Assembly (NCBI RefSeq): GCF_003990645.1
Contig: NZ_RYZK01000013.1
Location: 22,400-86,399 of the forward strand
DNA length: 64,000 nt
Direction of reading: 5' to 3'
Source of the DNA: Shimia sediminis
GTDB lineage: Bacteria > Pseudomonadota > Alphaproteobacteria > Rhodobacterales > Rhodobacteraceae
Shown here: one piece after another, positions 8,521 through 17,064 of the stretch
Numbering within the stretch: position 1 is the first letter of the stretch
Layout of the letters: each line of letters starts with the position of its first letter
Notes under the pieces: generated by a model
Told to the model about the DNA's origin: nothing
The model's database searches: none
Seen by the model: the letters and a program-made list of their open reading frames with translations, nothing else
Translations under genes and position numbers: made by a program

Positions 8521-9027
8521 ATGCTCAGGATCATCGAGGCGACCACCCCCGCCCAGTTCGATACGGTGCGCGCTATGTGCTGGGAGTACCGTGATTTCCT
8601 CATGGGGATGGGGGCCGACTTTGTGGAGATCATCGAGCTGTTCTATGCCAAGCCCGACTATGAGGCGCTGTTGCAGGATCTTGAAATCAAGCACGCACGC
8701 CCCGGCGGCACCGTCAAGCTGGCGCTGCACGAGGACACGCCCGTGGGCTGTGGCATGTCCCATTCGCTGGAACCCGGCGTGGCCGAGATCAAACGGGTCT
8801 ACATCCGTGAAGACGCACGGGGGCTGGGGGCCGGGCGTACCCTGATGGAGGCGCTCGTTGAGCAACTCCGTGCAGACGGGTTCACGCGCATTCTCATGGA
8901 CACCGGCCTCCCCCAGGTTGCGGCGCAAAAGCTCTATCTTTCGATGGGATTTCGCCAACGCGGTCCCTATACAGAGATGCCGCCGATCACTGACGGCAAG
9001 ATGATGTTCTTCGAGATGGACCTTTAG
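8521..9027 (+). CDS. GNAT-family N-acetyltransferase
   Basis: 168 residues. The acetyl-CoA loop is RGLGAG at about residue 100, within the motif A stretch VYIREDARGLGAGRTLMEAL, and motif B is KLYLSMGFRQRGPY. The family moves an acetyl group from acetyl-CoA to an amine. An AGGAG precedes the ATG by 7 bases. Substrate unknown. The stop lies two bases from the end of the convergent SDR gene. Confidence 0.88.
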   Translation: MLRIIEATTPAQFDTVRAMCWEYRDFLMGMGADFVEIIELFYAKPDYEALLQDLEIKHARPGGTVKLALHEDTPVGCGMSHSLEPGVAEIKRVYIREDARGLGAGRTLMEALVEQLRADGFTRILMDTGLPQVAAQKLYLSMGFRQRGPYTEMPPITDGKMMFFEMDL

Positions 9028-9029
9028 CG

Positions 9030-9815
9030 TCAGATCGCCGTCAGCCCGCCATCCAGCGCGAGGCTTTGTCCGGTCATAAAGGAATTCTCGGGCGCACAGG
9101 CCCAGAGCATCGCCTGAACGATCTCTTCCGGCTGCGCGACACGTCCCATCGGAATGCGCGAGGTAATGCTGCCCAGCGCCTGTTCCCGGCTGGCTCCGCT
9201 GCGCGCGCCGACCTGCTGGGCCATTTCCTCGACCATGGGTGTGATGGCAAAGGACGGGCACAGCGCGTTCACGCGGATGTTCTTGCGGGCGTATTCATCC
9301 GCGGCGGCCTTGGTCAGCCCCACAACCGCGTGCTTGGCGGCGGAATAGGCCGACAGATGCCCCGAGCCGACCAATCCGGCGGCCGAGGCCACGTTGAGGA
9401 TCACGCCCCGCCCGGCTTTCAGCATATGTGGCAGTTGCTGTTGCATGCAGAGAAACACACCGCGCGCGTTGACCGCATAGTTCTGGTCAAACTGTTCGAC
9501 CGGCAGCAGGTGCAGAGGGGCAAGATCATGGCCGATCCCGGCGTTGTTGATGCCGACGTTGAGCGTGCCAAAGGCGGCGGCGATATTGGCGACATGCTGG
9601 CTGACCTGCTCGGCGTTCGAGACGTCGACCACATCGGCAACAACCTCGACCCCCGCACTGCGCAAGGCGTCGGCCACGGCGGCCAGACCATCGGCAGACA
9701 CATCCGAAAGCCCGAGTTTCGCGCCTTCGGCGGCAAAACGCTCGGCGGCCAGTTTGCCAAAGCCCCCGGCGGCCCCGGTGATCATCACCACCTGATCCTG
9801 AAAACGTTTATCCAT
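9030..9815 (-). CDS. Short-chain dehydrogenase/reductase
   Basis: 261 residues from the ATG at 9815 (MDKRFQDQVVMITG). The NAD(P) loop is TGAAGGFG, the structural motif NNAG is present, and the active site is YSAAK. The start codon overlaps the stop of the APH-like kinase gene by 8 bases, so this is the last gene of a four-gene operon starting at 12575. Family role: oxidation or reduction of a hydroxy/keto group, here probably of an acyl-CoA or related intermediate given its neighbours (inference). Confidence 0.9.
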   Translation of the reverse strand: MDKRFQDQVVMITGAAGGFGKLAAERFAAEGAKLGLSDVSADGLAAVADALRSAGVEVVADVVDVSNAEQVSQHVANIAAAFGTLNVGINNAGIGHDLAPLHLLPVEQFDQNYAVNARGVFLCMQQQLPHMLKAGRGVILNVASAAGLVGSGHLSAYSAAKHAVVGLTKAAADEYARKNIRVNALCPSFAITPMVEEMAQQVGARSGASREQALGSITSRIPMGRVAQPEEIVQAMLWACAPENSFMTGQSLALDGGLTAI

Positions 9816-10833
9816 GTTTTGCGGCCTCCAGACCTGCATTGGCAAACAGCGGCACATAGGTGCCCATCTTGGCGGCGCGCTCGGGGTCCGAGGCGTTGCC
9901 ATCAAGCCCGCGCTTTTTCACACCCTGGATGATCGCCGCCATGCGGAAGAAACAAAAGGCCAGGTAAAAGCCAAAGCGCTCGATCCCCGGCAGGCCCATA
10001 CGGGCGCAATACGCGCCGATGAACGCGCGGTCCGTGGGAATGCCCAGCGCGGCACGATCCACGCCCTGCAGGCCACGCCCCGAGCCACCGGGCGGCATCT
10101 GCCACTGCATGATCACGGCGGCGAGGTCGGCATAGGGATGACCGATGGTGGACAGCTCCCAGTCCAGAACCGCAATGCACTCGGTGCCATCCGGCGCAAA
10201 CAGCAGGTTGTCGAGGCGATAATCCCCATGCACCAGCGTGCGCTTGCCGTCGTCCTCGGGCATGTTGGCTTCGAGCCAGTCAATAAGCTGATCCATGGCC
10301 GGGACAGGCTCGGTTTCCGAGGCGCGATACTGCTTAGTCCAGCGCCCCACCTGCCGTTCGAAATAGTTGCCCTCGGGGCCATAATCCGACAGCCCCACCG
10401 CGTCAATGTCGACCGAGTGGATCGCGGCCAGCACCCTGTTCATCTGGTCAAAGACGGCGGCGCGGTCTTCGTTGGACAGGCCCTCAAGCCGCGGATCATC
10501 AAAGTTGCGCCCGTCCACCCGCTGCATCACGTAGAACATCGAGCCGATCACATCGTCATCTTCACACAGCACATGCATTCCAGCCACAGGCACATCCGAG
10601 CCTGCCAGCGCCTTTTGCACGCGAAACTCGCGGTCAACGGCATGGGCGGATTTCAACAGCACCCCCGGCGGTTTGCGGCGCAAGACATAGCGCCCCGAAG
10701 GCGATGTCAGGGCAAAGGTCGGGTTCGACTGCCCCCCGGCAAATTTCTCGGCCTCAAGCGGCCCCTCGAACCCCGGCATGTTCCCGGTCAGCCACGTGGC
10801 AACCGCCTCGGTATCCAGTTTTGTCGCGTCCAT
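9808..10833 (-). CDS. APH-fold phosphotransferase, possible hydroxyacyl-CoA kinase
   Basis: 341 residues from the ATG at 10833, with GGGGAGAG just upstream. Kinase features: RKPP near the ATP lysine, catalytic LVHGDYRLDNLLF (HGD..N) at about 200 and the metal-binding DWE in VLDWELSTIGHP. The family includes the N-terminal domains of ACAD10/ACAD11 and LvaA, which phosphorylate 4-hydroxyacyl-CoAs, so a similar role is plausible but no acyl-CoA dehydrogenase is in this operon. The dispersed repeat at 10857-10890 sits in its leader. Confidence 0.82.
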   Translation of the reverse strand: MDATKLDTEAVATWLTGNMPGFEGPLEAEKFAGGQSNPTFALTSPSGRYVLRRKPPGVLLKSAHAVDREFRVQKALAGSDVPVAGMHVLCEDDDVIGSMFYVMQRVDGRNFDDPRLEGLSNEDRAAVFDQMNRVLAAIHSVDIDAVGLSDYGPEGNYFERQVGRWTKQYRASETEPVPAMDQLIDWLEANMPEDDGKRTLVHGDYRLDNLLFAPDGTECIAVLDWELSTIGHPYADLAAVIMQWQMPPGGSGRGLQGVDRAALGIPTDRAFIGAYCARMGLPGIERFGFYLAFCFFRMAAIIQGVKKRGLDGNASDPERAAKMGTYVPLFANAGLEAAKHG

Positions 10834-10856
10834 TCCGCTCTCCCCAAACGTCCTGT

Positions 10857-10890
10857 CTTCATTTCGCCAAAAATACTCCCGCCGGAGGCG
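10857..10890 (-). repeat. Rhodobacteraceae-type dispersed intergenic repeat, copy 1
   Basis: On the minus strand this stretch contains GGGAGTATTTTTGGCGAAAT followed by GAAGACAGGACGTT. The same pattern, with a few changes, recurs at 16341 after the pirin gene. It lies between the histidine-phosphatase stop and the kinase start, inside the operon transcript. I know this element as common between genes in this family; its function is not established. Confidence 0.6.
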
Positions 10891-10917
10891 TCCCGACCGG
10901 GCCACCCGCGCAGACAG

Positions 10918-11589
10918 TCAAGAGTAGGTCAGCATCTCGTCTGCGTTCTCTGCCGTGATATGCGGCGTCTCGTTGAATCCGTGCAGGTAGGGCGCATTCG
11001 ATGTTAGCAGAATGCGCGCCACGGCGCAGTTCTTGACCTGCAATTGCAGGGTAATCATCTGGTCGGCGGGGGCCGAGACCACATCCGCCACGGTCATGCC
11101 AATCGCCCCGCCCGAACTGACCGCCAGCGCCACCGCCGAGCCGTTCCCGGCAATCGCCGCACGGGCGGCACGCACGCGGGCGAGGAAATCGGCAAACGCC
11201 TCGGGCGGGCCGTCGATCTCGCCGCGCTGCCATTCCAGTACCGTGTCGCGCAGGGCGCGGAAATGCGTGCGCCGGTCCGAGTTCAGCGTGTCGGGGCGGT
11301 CATCCCGCCCCTTGTAGCGCGCATCCAGCAGACCGTGGAAATCGAACTCGTTCAGGCCCGGCAACACGGTGGGCGTGCGTGAAAGCCCCATGCCCTCGGC
11401 AATGCCTTCCCAGGTCTGGCGGTGGCGTTTCTGCGAGCCGATGAAGATCGCGCCGGGGTCGACGCCCTGTTGCAACAGCGACCGGCCCAGCGCCACCGAC
11501 TGACGGTGGCCCAGCTCGGACAGGTTGTCGTAATCCGCTGCACCAAAGGACGCCTGTGCATGGCGGATCAGGTGCAGCATGGTGGTCAT
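10918..11589 (-). CDS. Histidine phosphatase family protein
   Basis: 223 residues. The phosphohistidine motif is LIRHAQASFG at residues 6-15 (RHA in place of the usual RHG), with a later SSGGAIG region supplying the second histidine-equivalent site in a weakened form. The family removes phosphate from small metabolites or proteins. Its ATG overlaps the stop of the nitronate monooxygenase by 4 bases (ATGA), showing co-translation. The pairing with an APH-type kinase in one operon suggests a phosphorylated intermediate (inference). Confidence 0.85.
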   Translation of the reverse strand: MTTMLHLIRHAQASFGAADYDNLSELGHRQSVALGRSLLQQGVDPGAIFIGSQKRHRQTWEGIAEGMGLSRTPTVLPGLNEFDFHGLLDARYKGRDDRPDTLNSDRRTHFRALRDTVLEWQRGEIDGPPEAFADFLARVRAARAAIAGNGSAVALAVSSGGAIGMTVADVVSAPADQMITLQLQVKNCAVARILLTSNAPYLHGFNETPHITAENADEMLTYS

Positions 11590-12575
11590 GCAAGGCGGTC
11601 CTGCAAGCGGGCATAGGCGGCGTGGTATTCGCGCTCGATCCGGTTGACGATCTCAGCTGCGGGCGCAACCTCTTTGACAGCACCAATGCCCTGGCCCGAT
11701 CCCCAGATGGTTTTCCAGGCCTTTGGTTTCTCGCGTTTGTCGCCAAAACTCATGGTGGAGACATCGCCTTCGGGCAGGTTGTCGGGGTCCATGCCCGCGT
11801 TTTCGACCGAGCCGCGCAGATAGTTGCCGGAAACGCCGGTGAAGAGCGAAGAATACACGATGTCATCGGCGCCGGAGGCGACGATCATGTCCTTGTAACC
11901 CTGTTGCGCGTTGGCCTCTTCCGTCGCAATGAACGGCGAGCCGATATAGCCGAGGTCCGCGCCCATGGCGAGCGCCGCCAGAAGCGAGTCGCCGGTGGCA
12001 ATCGCGCCGGACAGCAGAAGCGGGCCGTCGAACCATTCGCGGATTTCCGAGATCAGCGCCAGCGGCGATTGCGGGCCGGCGTGGCCACCGGCGCCTGCGG
12101 CCACGGCGATCAGGCCATCGGCCCCCTTTTCAATCGCCTTCTTGGCAAACTTGTTGTTGATGATGTCGTGCAGCGCAATGCCACCGGCGGCATGTGCGGC
12201 CTCGTTCACTTCGACCCGCGCGCCAAGCGAGGTGATCCAGATCGGCACCTCGTGCTGGACGCAAATCTCGATGTCACGATCAAGCCGCGTGTTGGAGCGG
12301 TGCACGATCTGGTTCACCGCATAAGGCGCCGCAGGTGTGTCGGGGTTGGCCTGATTGTGGCGGTCCAGCTCTTCCTTGATCTCGGTCAGCCATGTGTCCA
12401 GGAGCGGATGCTCGCCTTCGCCTTCGCGGGCATTCAGCGCCGGAAAGCTGCCGATCACGCCCGCCTTGCACTGGGCGATGACCAGCGCGGGCACCGAAAT
12501 GATGAACAGGGGCGAGGCTACGGCGGGAATACGCAGGCCTTGAAGTTGTTTTGGCAGATGGCTGTCGCCGGGCAT
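11586..12575 (-). CDS. Nitronate monooxygenase family flavoprotein (2-nitropropane dioxygenase-like)
   Basis: 329 residues of FMN TIM barrel. Visible features include GAGGHAGPQSPLALISEI at about 190 (the catalytic-histidine loop, AGGHAG) and the FMN phosphate loop ALAMGADLGYIGSPF at about 230. The family oxidises alkyl nitronates, but many bacterial members in acyl-CoA operons have other unassigned roles. It is the first gene of the 12575-to-9030 operon and has the inverted repeat at 12595 just upstream. Confidence 0.85.
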   Translation of the reverse strand: MPGDSHLPKQLQGLRIPAVASPLFIISVPALVIAQCKAGVIGSFPALNAREGEGEHPLLDTWLTEIKEELDRHNQANPDTPAAPYAVNQIVHRSNTRLDRDIEICVQHEVPIWITSLGARVEVNEAAHAAGGIALHDIINNKFAKKAIEKGADGLIAVAAGAGGHAGPQSPLALISEIREWFDGPLLLSGAIATGDSLLAALAMGADLGYIGSPFIATEEANAQQGYKDMIVASGADDIVYSSLFTGVSGNYLRGSVENAGMDPDNLPEGDVSTMSFGDKREKPKAWKTIWGSGQGIGAVKEVAPAAEIVNRIEREYHAAYARLQDRLA

Positions 12576-12594
12576 GGGGATCTCCTGATATCAC

Positions 12595-12612
12595 ACATAC
12601 CCGACGGTATGT
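12595..12612. promoter_or_regulatory. Inverted repeat, candidate operator of the nitronate monooxygenase operon
   Basis: ACATACC-CGAC-GGTATGT: perfect 7-base arms with a 4-base spacer, 20 bases upstream of the ATG at 12575. Size and symmetry suit a TetR-type dimer. A TetR gene lies 4 kb away at 16381, but I see no matching palindrome next to it, so the regulator is unidentified. Confidence 0.5.
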
Positions 12613-12736
12613 TTTTTGGCGCGAGGTGCAAGTCTTCGTCGCCACGACATTGCGTCACTTGGCCCTTTGTCCAATCTCCACAACCGAAATCGGTCCGCAA
12701 GAACCGGCGTTTTGCGGACCCTGTGGCCCCCTGCCC

Positions 12737-13465
12737 TTAGTCCTTGGTCGGAGTGGGAGGAGGAGCCAGCAGCATGAAGCCCGTGGCCGAGATAAAGCCC
12801 ACCATGGCCCATACCGCGATCCAGGCGCCGGGGCTCTTGCCGCTCATGTCGACATAGTGCGCCAGCCCCATCTGGGACGAAAAGAACACCCAGCCCGAGA
12901 CGATCATCGCCACGCCGTACTCTTCCATACGCCCCAGCAGGCGCATCAGCGCGGCGACGCTGAGAAAGATGATCACCGCGTTGTGGGCAGCCGTGCCCGC
13001 CGCGGTGTGCTGGTGGTGATTGAGAAACACCAGCGAAGCCACGGTCACGCCAACGATAAAGTGGATGGTGGGCGGGGTTTCCGCGCCATATTTCTTCAGA
13101 ACGACAAGGCCGGAGATCCCAAGCGCGAGGATCATGCCCATGATCGACACGTGTTCGGATTCAGCATGCCCCGCCCCATCAAAGACGCCCAGCGGCGGGT
13201 GCATGATGAAGGTATCCGCCAGGATGTAGCCCGCTCCCGCCACGATGGCGAGCCAGGCCTCTTTGGTGCCAAGCGCCACGACGCCTTTGCGTTCAAAGAT
13301 CGCAACGGCCCCCATGGCAACAAGGAAGATTGACGGGAAATAATGTCCGTAAAACTGGTTAACAACATTTCTGGGCCGGTGCTCGACCAGCCAATCCCAG
13401 ATAAATGGCGCCAACGCCAGCTGGGCCAGTGCAAAGATGATCAGCAGTGTCCGTTTCGAAGTCAT
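12737..13465 (-). CDS. Integral membrane protein of unknown function
   Basis: 242 residues from the ATG at 13465 (MTSKRTLLIIFALAQLALAP); the frame is open upstream, but that part is Arg-rich and lacks a ribosome site. About seven hydrophobic segments are visible, with a conserved-looking central stretch ILADTFIMHPPLG and, farther on, HVSIMGMILALGISG. I do not recognise the family. It is a single gene, 84 bases after the acyl-CoA ligase stop on the same strand. Confidence 0.65.
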   Translation of the reverse strand: MTSKRTLLIIFALAQLALAPFIWDWLVEHRPRNVVNQFYGHYFPSIFLVAMGAVAIFERKGVVALGTKEAWLAIVAGAGYILADTFIMHPPLGVFDGAGHAESEHVSIMGMILALGISGLVVLKKYGAETPPTIHFIVGVTVASLVFLNHHQHTAAGTAAHNAVIIFLSVAALMRLLGRMEEYGVAMIVSGWVFFSSQMGLAHYVDMSGKSPGAWIAVWAMVGFISATGFMLLAPPPTPTKD

Positions 13466-13550
13466 GTGTCCCCCTCTCCGCGCGCGTTCTGGTCTGGCGC
13501 GTTCATTCATGACACGGCGGAGAGGAGTGTCTGTCAATCTTTTTGAGACC

Positions 13551-15176
13551 TCACCCGGAGGCAGGCAACACGTGATCCATGTACTTTTTGCGCAGGGTCA
13601 GTTTGGACACCTTGCCCGTGGCGGTCAGCGGCAATTCATCTTCGAACACCACGTCGTCGGGCAATTGCCACTTGGCAAAATGTTCTTCCAGGAGCGCCAT
13701 CAGCTCGGACACCTCGGGTTTGCCCTCGGGGGAGGGCACCACGATCAGAAGCGGGCGTTCGTCCCACTTGGGATGCGGCACGGCGATCACGGCGCAATTG
13801 GCCACCCTGGGGTGGGCCATCACGGTGTTTTCCAGATCGAGCGAGCTGATCCATTCACCGCCCGATTTGATCAGGTCCTTGGCGCGGTCGGTGATGGTGA
13901 GATAGCCGTCACCATCAATGGTGGCGACATCGCCGGTGCCAAACCAGCCCTCGGCGTCAAAGGCTGTGGCATTGGCCTCGTCATTCTTGAAATAGCCCGA
14001 GGTGATGGCATTGCCGCGCACATAAAGCTCGCCCGCGGCCTCGCCATCGTGGGGCAGCCGGGTGCCGTCTTCGTCCACGATCTTGAGGTCCACGCCGAAA
14101 ATGCGCCGTCCCTGTTTGCTCTTGATCTCGATCTTCTTATCCATCGAGACATCCGCGAGGTGAGCCGGGAGATTGCCCTGGGTGCCCACGGGGCTCATCT
14201 CGGTCATGCCCCAGGCGTGGCAGACGTTGACGCCGCGCTCTTCAAAGTCGCGGATCATGCTGGCCGGTGCGGCAGAGCCGCCGACCACCATGTCGCCAAA
14301 GCCAGTAGGCAAGCGCCCCTGATTGGCAATCTCGCCCTGCAGGCCCAGCCAGACCGTGGGCACGCCCCAGGCCGAGAAGACCTCTTCATTATCCATCAGC
14401 CTGAAAATGCTTTCGCCGTCCAATGCCCCGCCGGGGAAGATCAGCGAGGCCCCTGTCAGGGGCGCGGCATAGGGCAGACCCCAGGCGTTGACATGGAACA
14501 ACGGCACCACGGGCAGGATTTTCTTGCCTGGCTGCAAGGCAGAGGGCAGCGACAGCCCGACCATCATCGCGTGCAGAACCGTCGAGCGATGGGTGTAGAG
14601 CGTGCCCTTGGGATTGCCGGTGGTGCCCGAGGTGTAGCACAGCCCCACGGCGGTCTCTTCCGGGAGTTCCGGCCAGTCGTAGGACTCGGGGTGACCGTCG
14701 AGCAGCTCTTCGTAGCACAGGTAGTCGCCGTCGGGCATATGGGCGCGGTCGGTCATGACGACCACTTTCAACCCCTTGGGCCAGTGATCGCGCAAGGCGG
14801 CAACAATCGGAACAAAAGTGAGGTCCACAAACAGCATCGTGTCCTCGGCATGGGTCACGATATAGGTCATCTGCTCGGCCGAGAGGCGCGGGTTGATGGT
14901 GTGGCACACAGAGCCGATACCCGCGATGGCATAATAAAGCTCAAAATGGCGGTAGCCGTTCCAGGCCAGCGTGGCGATGCGGTCCCCCGGATTGGCGCCC
15001 TGAGCCTTGAGACCATGCGCCAGCTGCGCCACGCGGCGGGCACTGTCGGCATAGGTATAGCGGTGCAGATCGCCCTCGGTTCGTACCGAGACGATTTCCC
15101 CCGTGGGGTGTGTGTCTGCAGCAAATGTCAGAATATCCGCCACATTCAACGGACGCATCATCATAGACCCCAGCAT
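13551..15176 (-). CDS. Fatty-acyl-CoA ligase (AMP-forming, AlkK-like)
   Basis: 541 residues, the usual length. The AMP-binding P-loop is YTSGTTGNPKGTLYTHRS at about 175; AWGMTEMSPVG, WFGTGDVATID and the C-terminal TATGKVSKL lysine motif are all present. It activates a medium- or long-chain acid to acyl-AMP and then acyl-CoA. The ATG at 15176 is chosen because GGGAGGG lies eight bases upstream; an in-frame ATG at 15215 falls inside the palindrome of the promoter region and lacks a site. Confidence 0.92.
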   Translation of the reverse strand: MLGSMMMRPLNVADILTFAADTHPTGEIVSVRTEGDLHRYTYADSARRVAQLAHGLKAQGANPGDRIATLAWNGYRHFELYYAIAGIGSVCHTINPRLSAEQMTYIVTHAEDTMLFVDLTFVPIVAALRDHWPKGLKVVVMTDRAHMPDGDYLCYEELLDGHPESYDWPELPEETAVGLCYTSGTTGNPKGTLYTHRSTVLHAMMVGLSLPSALQPGKKILPVVPLFHVNAWGLPYAAPLTGASLIFPGGALDGESIFRLMDNEEVFSAWGVPTVWLGLQGEIANQGRLPTGFGDMVVGGSAAPASMIRDFEERGVNVCHAWGMTEMSPVGTQGNLPAHLADVSMDKKIEIKSKQGRRIFGVDLKIVDEDGTRLPHDGEAAGELYVRGNAITSGYFKNDEANATAFDAEGWFGTGDVATIDGDGYLTITDRAKDLIKSGGEWISSLDLENTVMAHPRVANCAVIAVPHPKWDERPLLIVVPSPEGKPEVSELMALLEEHFAKWQLPDDVVFEDELPLTATGKVSKLTLRKKYMDHVLPASG

Positions 15177-15203
15177 ATCTGGCCCTCCCAAGCCGTGATG
15201 TTT

Positions 15204-15217
15204 CTTTGTTAACAAAG
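15204..15217. promoter_or_regulatory. 14-base palindrome upstream of the acyl-CoA ligase
   Basis: CTTTGTTAACAAAG is a perfect palindrome 28 bases upstream of the ligase ATG. Its position suits an operator for repression of the ligase promoter. No copy was seen elsewhere in the window. Confidence 0.45.
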
Positions 15218-15374
15218 ACTAGGGCAGACGCCGCGACACGCAACGGAAATTTTTCAGACTTCCGCTGCGTCGCGGGATGTGGGCGGGTGCACAGGCACCG
15301 TTCAGCGGCGAACAGTGTGGTGGATTGCCGGGGGGCGCCTGCCGCCCTAAGTGCTATAGGAAAGGAGACACATC

Positions 15375-16290
15375 ATGTCGATCAGACCTGTTCTCGAAAC
15401 CCGCAAGGCCCAACCCACCATGGAGGGCGCAGGCGTGCACCTGCACCGCGCCTTTGGGTTTCGCGATCCCGATGAGCTGGACCCGTTCCTGATGATGGAC
15501 CATTTCCGCAATGATGATCCGGCCAAGTATCAGGCTGGCTTTCCATGGCACCCGCATCGCGGCATTGAGACCATCACCTATGTCTTGTCCGGAGCGGTGG
15601 AGCATCAGGATTCGCTGGGCAATACCGGTAATCTTGGCGCAGGCGATGTGCAATGGATGACTGCCGGGTCAGGCATTCTGCATCAGGAGATGCCCAGCCC
15701 GGATGCGCAGGGCGTCAACCACGGCTTTCAGCTATGGGCCAACCTGCCGCGTGACCTGAAGATGACCGATCCGCGCTATCAGGATGTGACCGCGGGAGAC
15801 ATTCCCGAGATCATTGACGATGACGGCACGCGGGTGCGCATCGTGATCGGGTCATTCTGGGGCAAGACCGGTCCTGTCGACGGCATTGCGGCAGACCCGA
15901 TGTTCCTGGACATCACGGTGCCTGCGGGGGTGAAAAAGACCTTTCCGGTCGACACCTACCGGCGGGCCTTTGCCTATGTGTTTGAAGGTGCAGGTGCCTT
16001 TGCCGATGCCAGCCAGCCAGCCGACCGGCGTGTTGCTGGAAAAGGAAGTTGCCGGGGAAGAGGTGAATATCCGCGACATGTCCGGTGACCGCACGCTGGT
16101 GCGGTTCGGGACCGGCGATGAGGTCACGGTGCAGGCCGGCGAACAGGGCCTGCGGTTTCTGTTGATCTCGGGCCAGCCTATTCAGGAGCCCGTAGCCTGG
16201 CACGGGCCGATTGTGATGAACACGCAGGCCGAGCTGCGGCAGGCCTTTGCCGACCTCAGGAACGGGACGTTCATCAAACCGGCGCATTGA
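15375..16290 (+). pseudogene. Pirin-family protein, frame broken by an extra GCCA unit
   Basis: The first frame gives pirin up to [15 protein letters not shown], including the metal set HPHRGIETITYVLSG and the following glutamate, then runs into unrelated residues and stops at 16088. The remaining pirin ([18 protein letters not shown] to the C terminus) continues in the next frame to 16290. Removing exactly one GCCA from the tract GCCAGCCAGCCAGCC at 16008-16022 restores a continuous 303-residue protein of normal pirin length. The lesion therefore looks like a 4-base slippage event: mutation, phase variation or a sequencing error. Pirins are metal-containing cupins, some with quercetinase activity. 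GGAGA precedes the ATG. Confidence 0.85.
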
Positions 16291-16304
16291 GCTGAAAGCA
16301 TGTG

Positions 16305-16335
16305 GAGGGGCGCTGCCCCTCTGCCCCAAGGGGCA
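16305..16335 (+). terminator. Two tandem hairpins after the pirin gene
   Basis: GAGGGGC-GCT-GCCCCTC (16305-16321) is followed at once by TGCCCC-AA-GGGGCA (16322-16335). They begin 15 bases after the pirin stop. There is no long T run, so termination would be imperfect; the neighbouring TetR gene converges from the other side. Confidence 0.5.
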
Positions 16336-16340
16336 TTCAC

Positions 16341-16376
16341 CCCGGGATATTTTCGGCCAAAAGAAGCAAGGACGTT
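16341..16376 (+). repeat. Rhodobacteraceae-type dispersed intergenic repeat, copy 2
   Basis: CCCGGGATATTTTCGGCCAA followed by AAGAAGCAAGGACGTT. It aligns with the copy on the minus strand at 10857-10890, sharing the GGGA(G)TATTTT, GGC, GAAG and AGGACGTT blocks. It lies between the pirin hairpins and the TetR stop codon. Confidence 0.6.
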
Positions 16377-16380
16377 GGCG

Positions 16381-16968
16381 TCAGGCTGCCACTGTCTTGC
16401 GCACCATGTCCCAGTAGACCTGTTCGACTTGGTCGAGCGACAGGCGGCCGCCCTCGCGGAACCAGGTGTTGACGCCGGTCAGCATGGCGATCACGGCCAG
16501 GGTGGCGATCTTGGTGTCCGGCACGGCAAAGCTGCCCTCGGCCTGGCCGTCCTGCAAGATGCCTTCGAGGGTATCTTCGTACTGGCGGCGCAGGCCTTCG
16601 ATCACCGCGAAGTTCCCGGGCGTCAGGTTGCGCAGCTCCATGTAGGCGATGAACACCTCGTCGGGGCGCGCCGAGTGAAAGCGGATGTGGAAGCGGGTAA
16701 AGGCCTCGAGACGTTCCATGGCGCTGCCGCTGGCGGGCTGATCCGCGCGGGCCTCCATCAGGTCGCGCATGTGGGTTTGCATCAGGTCGAACAACAGGCT
16801 TTGCTTGTCCGGGGTGTAGTTGTAGAGCGCCCCGGCCTGCACGCCGACCTCTTTGGCGATCTGGCGCATCGAGACGGCGGCAAAGCCGTGGCGCGCGAAC
16901 AACGTCAGCGCCGCGCTGCGCACGCGCGGGCCAGTGATGTCGGAATGGGAGCCGGTGGTTCTTGCCAT
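16381..16968 (-). CDS. TetR-family transcriptional regulator
   Basis: 195 residues. The N-terminal helix-turn-helix is clear: RSAALTLFARHGFAAVSMRQ, then IAKEVGVQAGALYNYTPDKQSLLFDL. The C-terminal half is a TetR_C effector domain. Upstream, GAAC-AGGC-GTTC (16984-16995) is a possible self-operator. It is divergent from the small lipoprotein gene. Target genes unknown; the acyl-CoA genes to the left are candidates only by proximity. Confidence 0.9.
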   Translation of the reverse strand: MARTTGSHSDITGPRVRSAALTLFARHGFAAVSMRQIAKEVGVQAGALYNYTPDKQSLLFDLMQTHMRDLMEARADQPASGSAMERLEAFTRFHIRFHSARPDEVFIAYMELRNLTPGNFAVIEGLRRQYEDTLEGILQDGQAEGSFAVPDTKIATLAVIAMLTGVNTWFREGGRLSLDQVEQVYWDMVRKTVAA

Positions 16969-17064
16969 GGGGAGAGGTTAACTGAACAGGCGTTCTTATA
17001 AAACCCCCGCTTGCCGTTTTCACAGGCTTGGGGCAAAAAGGGGCAGTTCTGCTGGATCGCCCTT

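Noticed and set aside
13437-15212. 591-codon open frame on the plus strand opposite the acyl-CoA ligase
   Set aside because: The product is His/Gly/Gln-rich without domain pattern; the ligase on the other strand is intact and has a good ribosome site.
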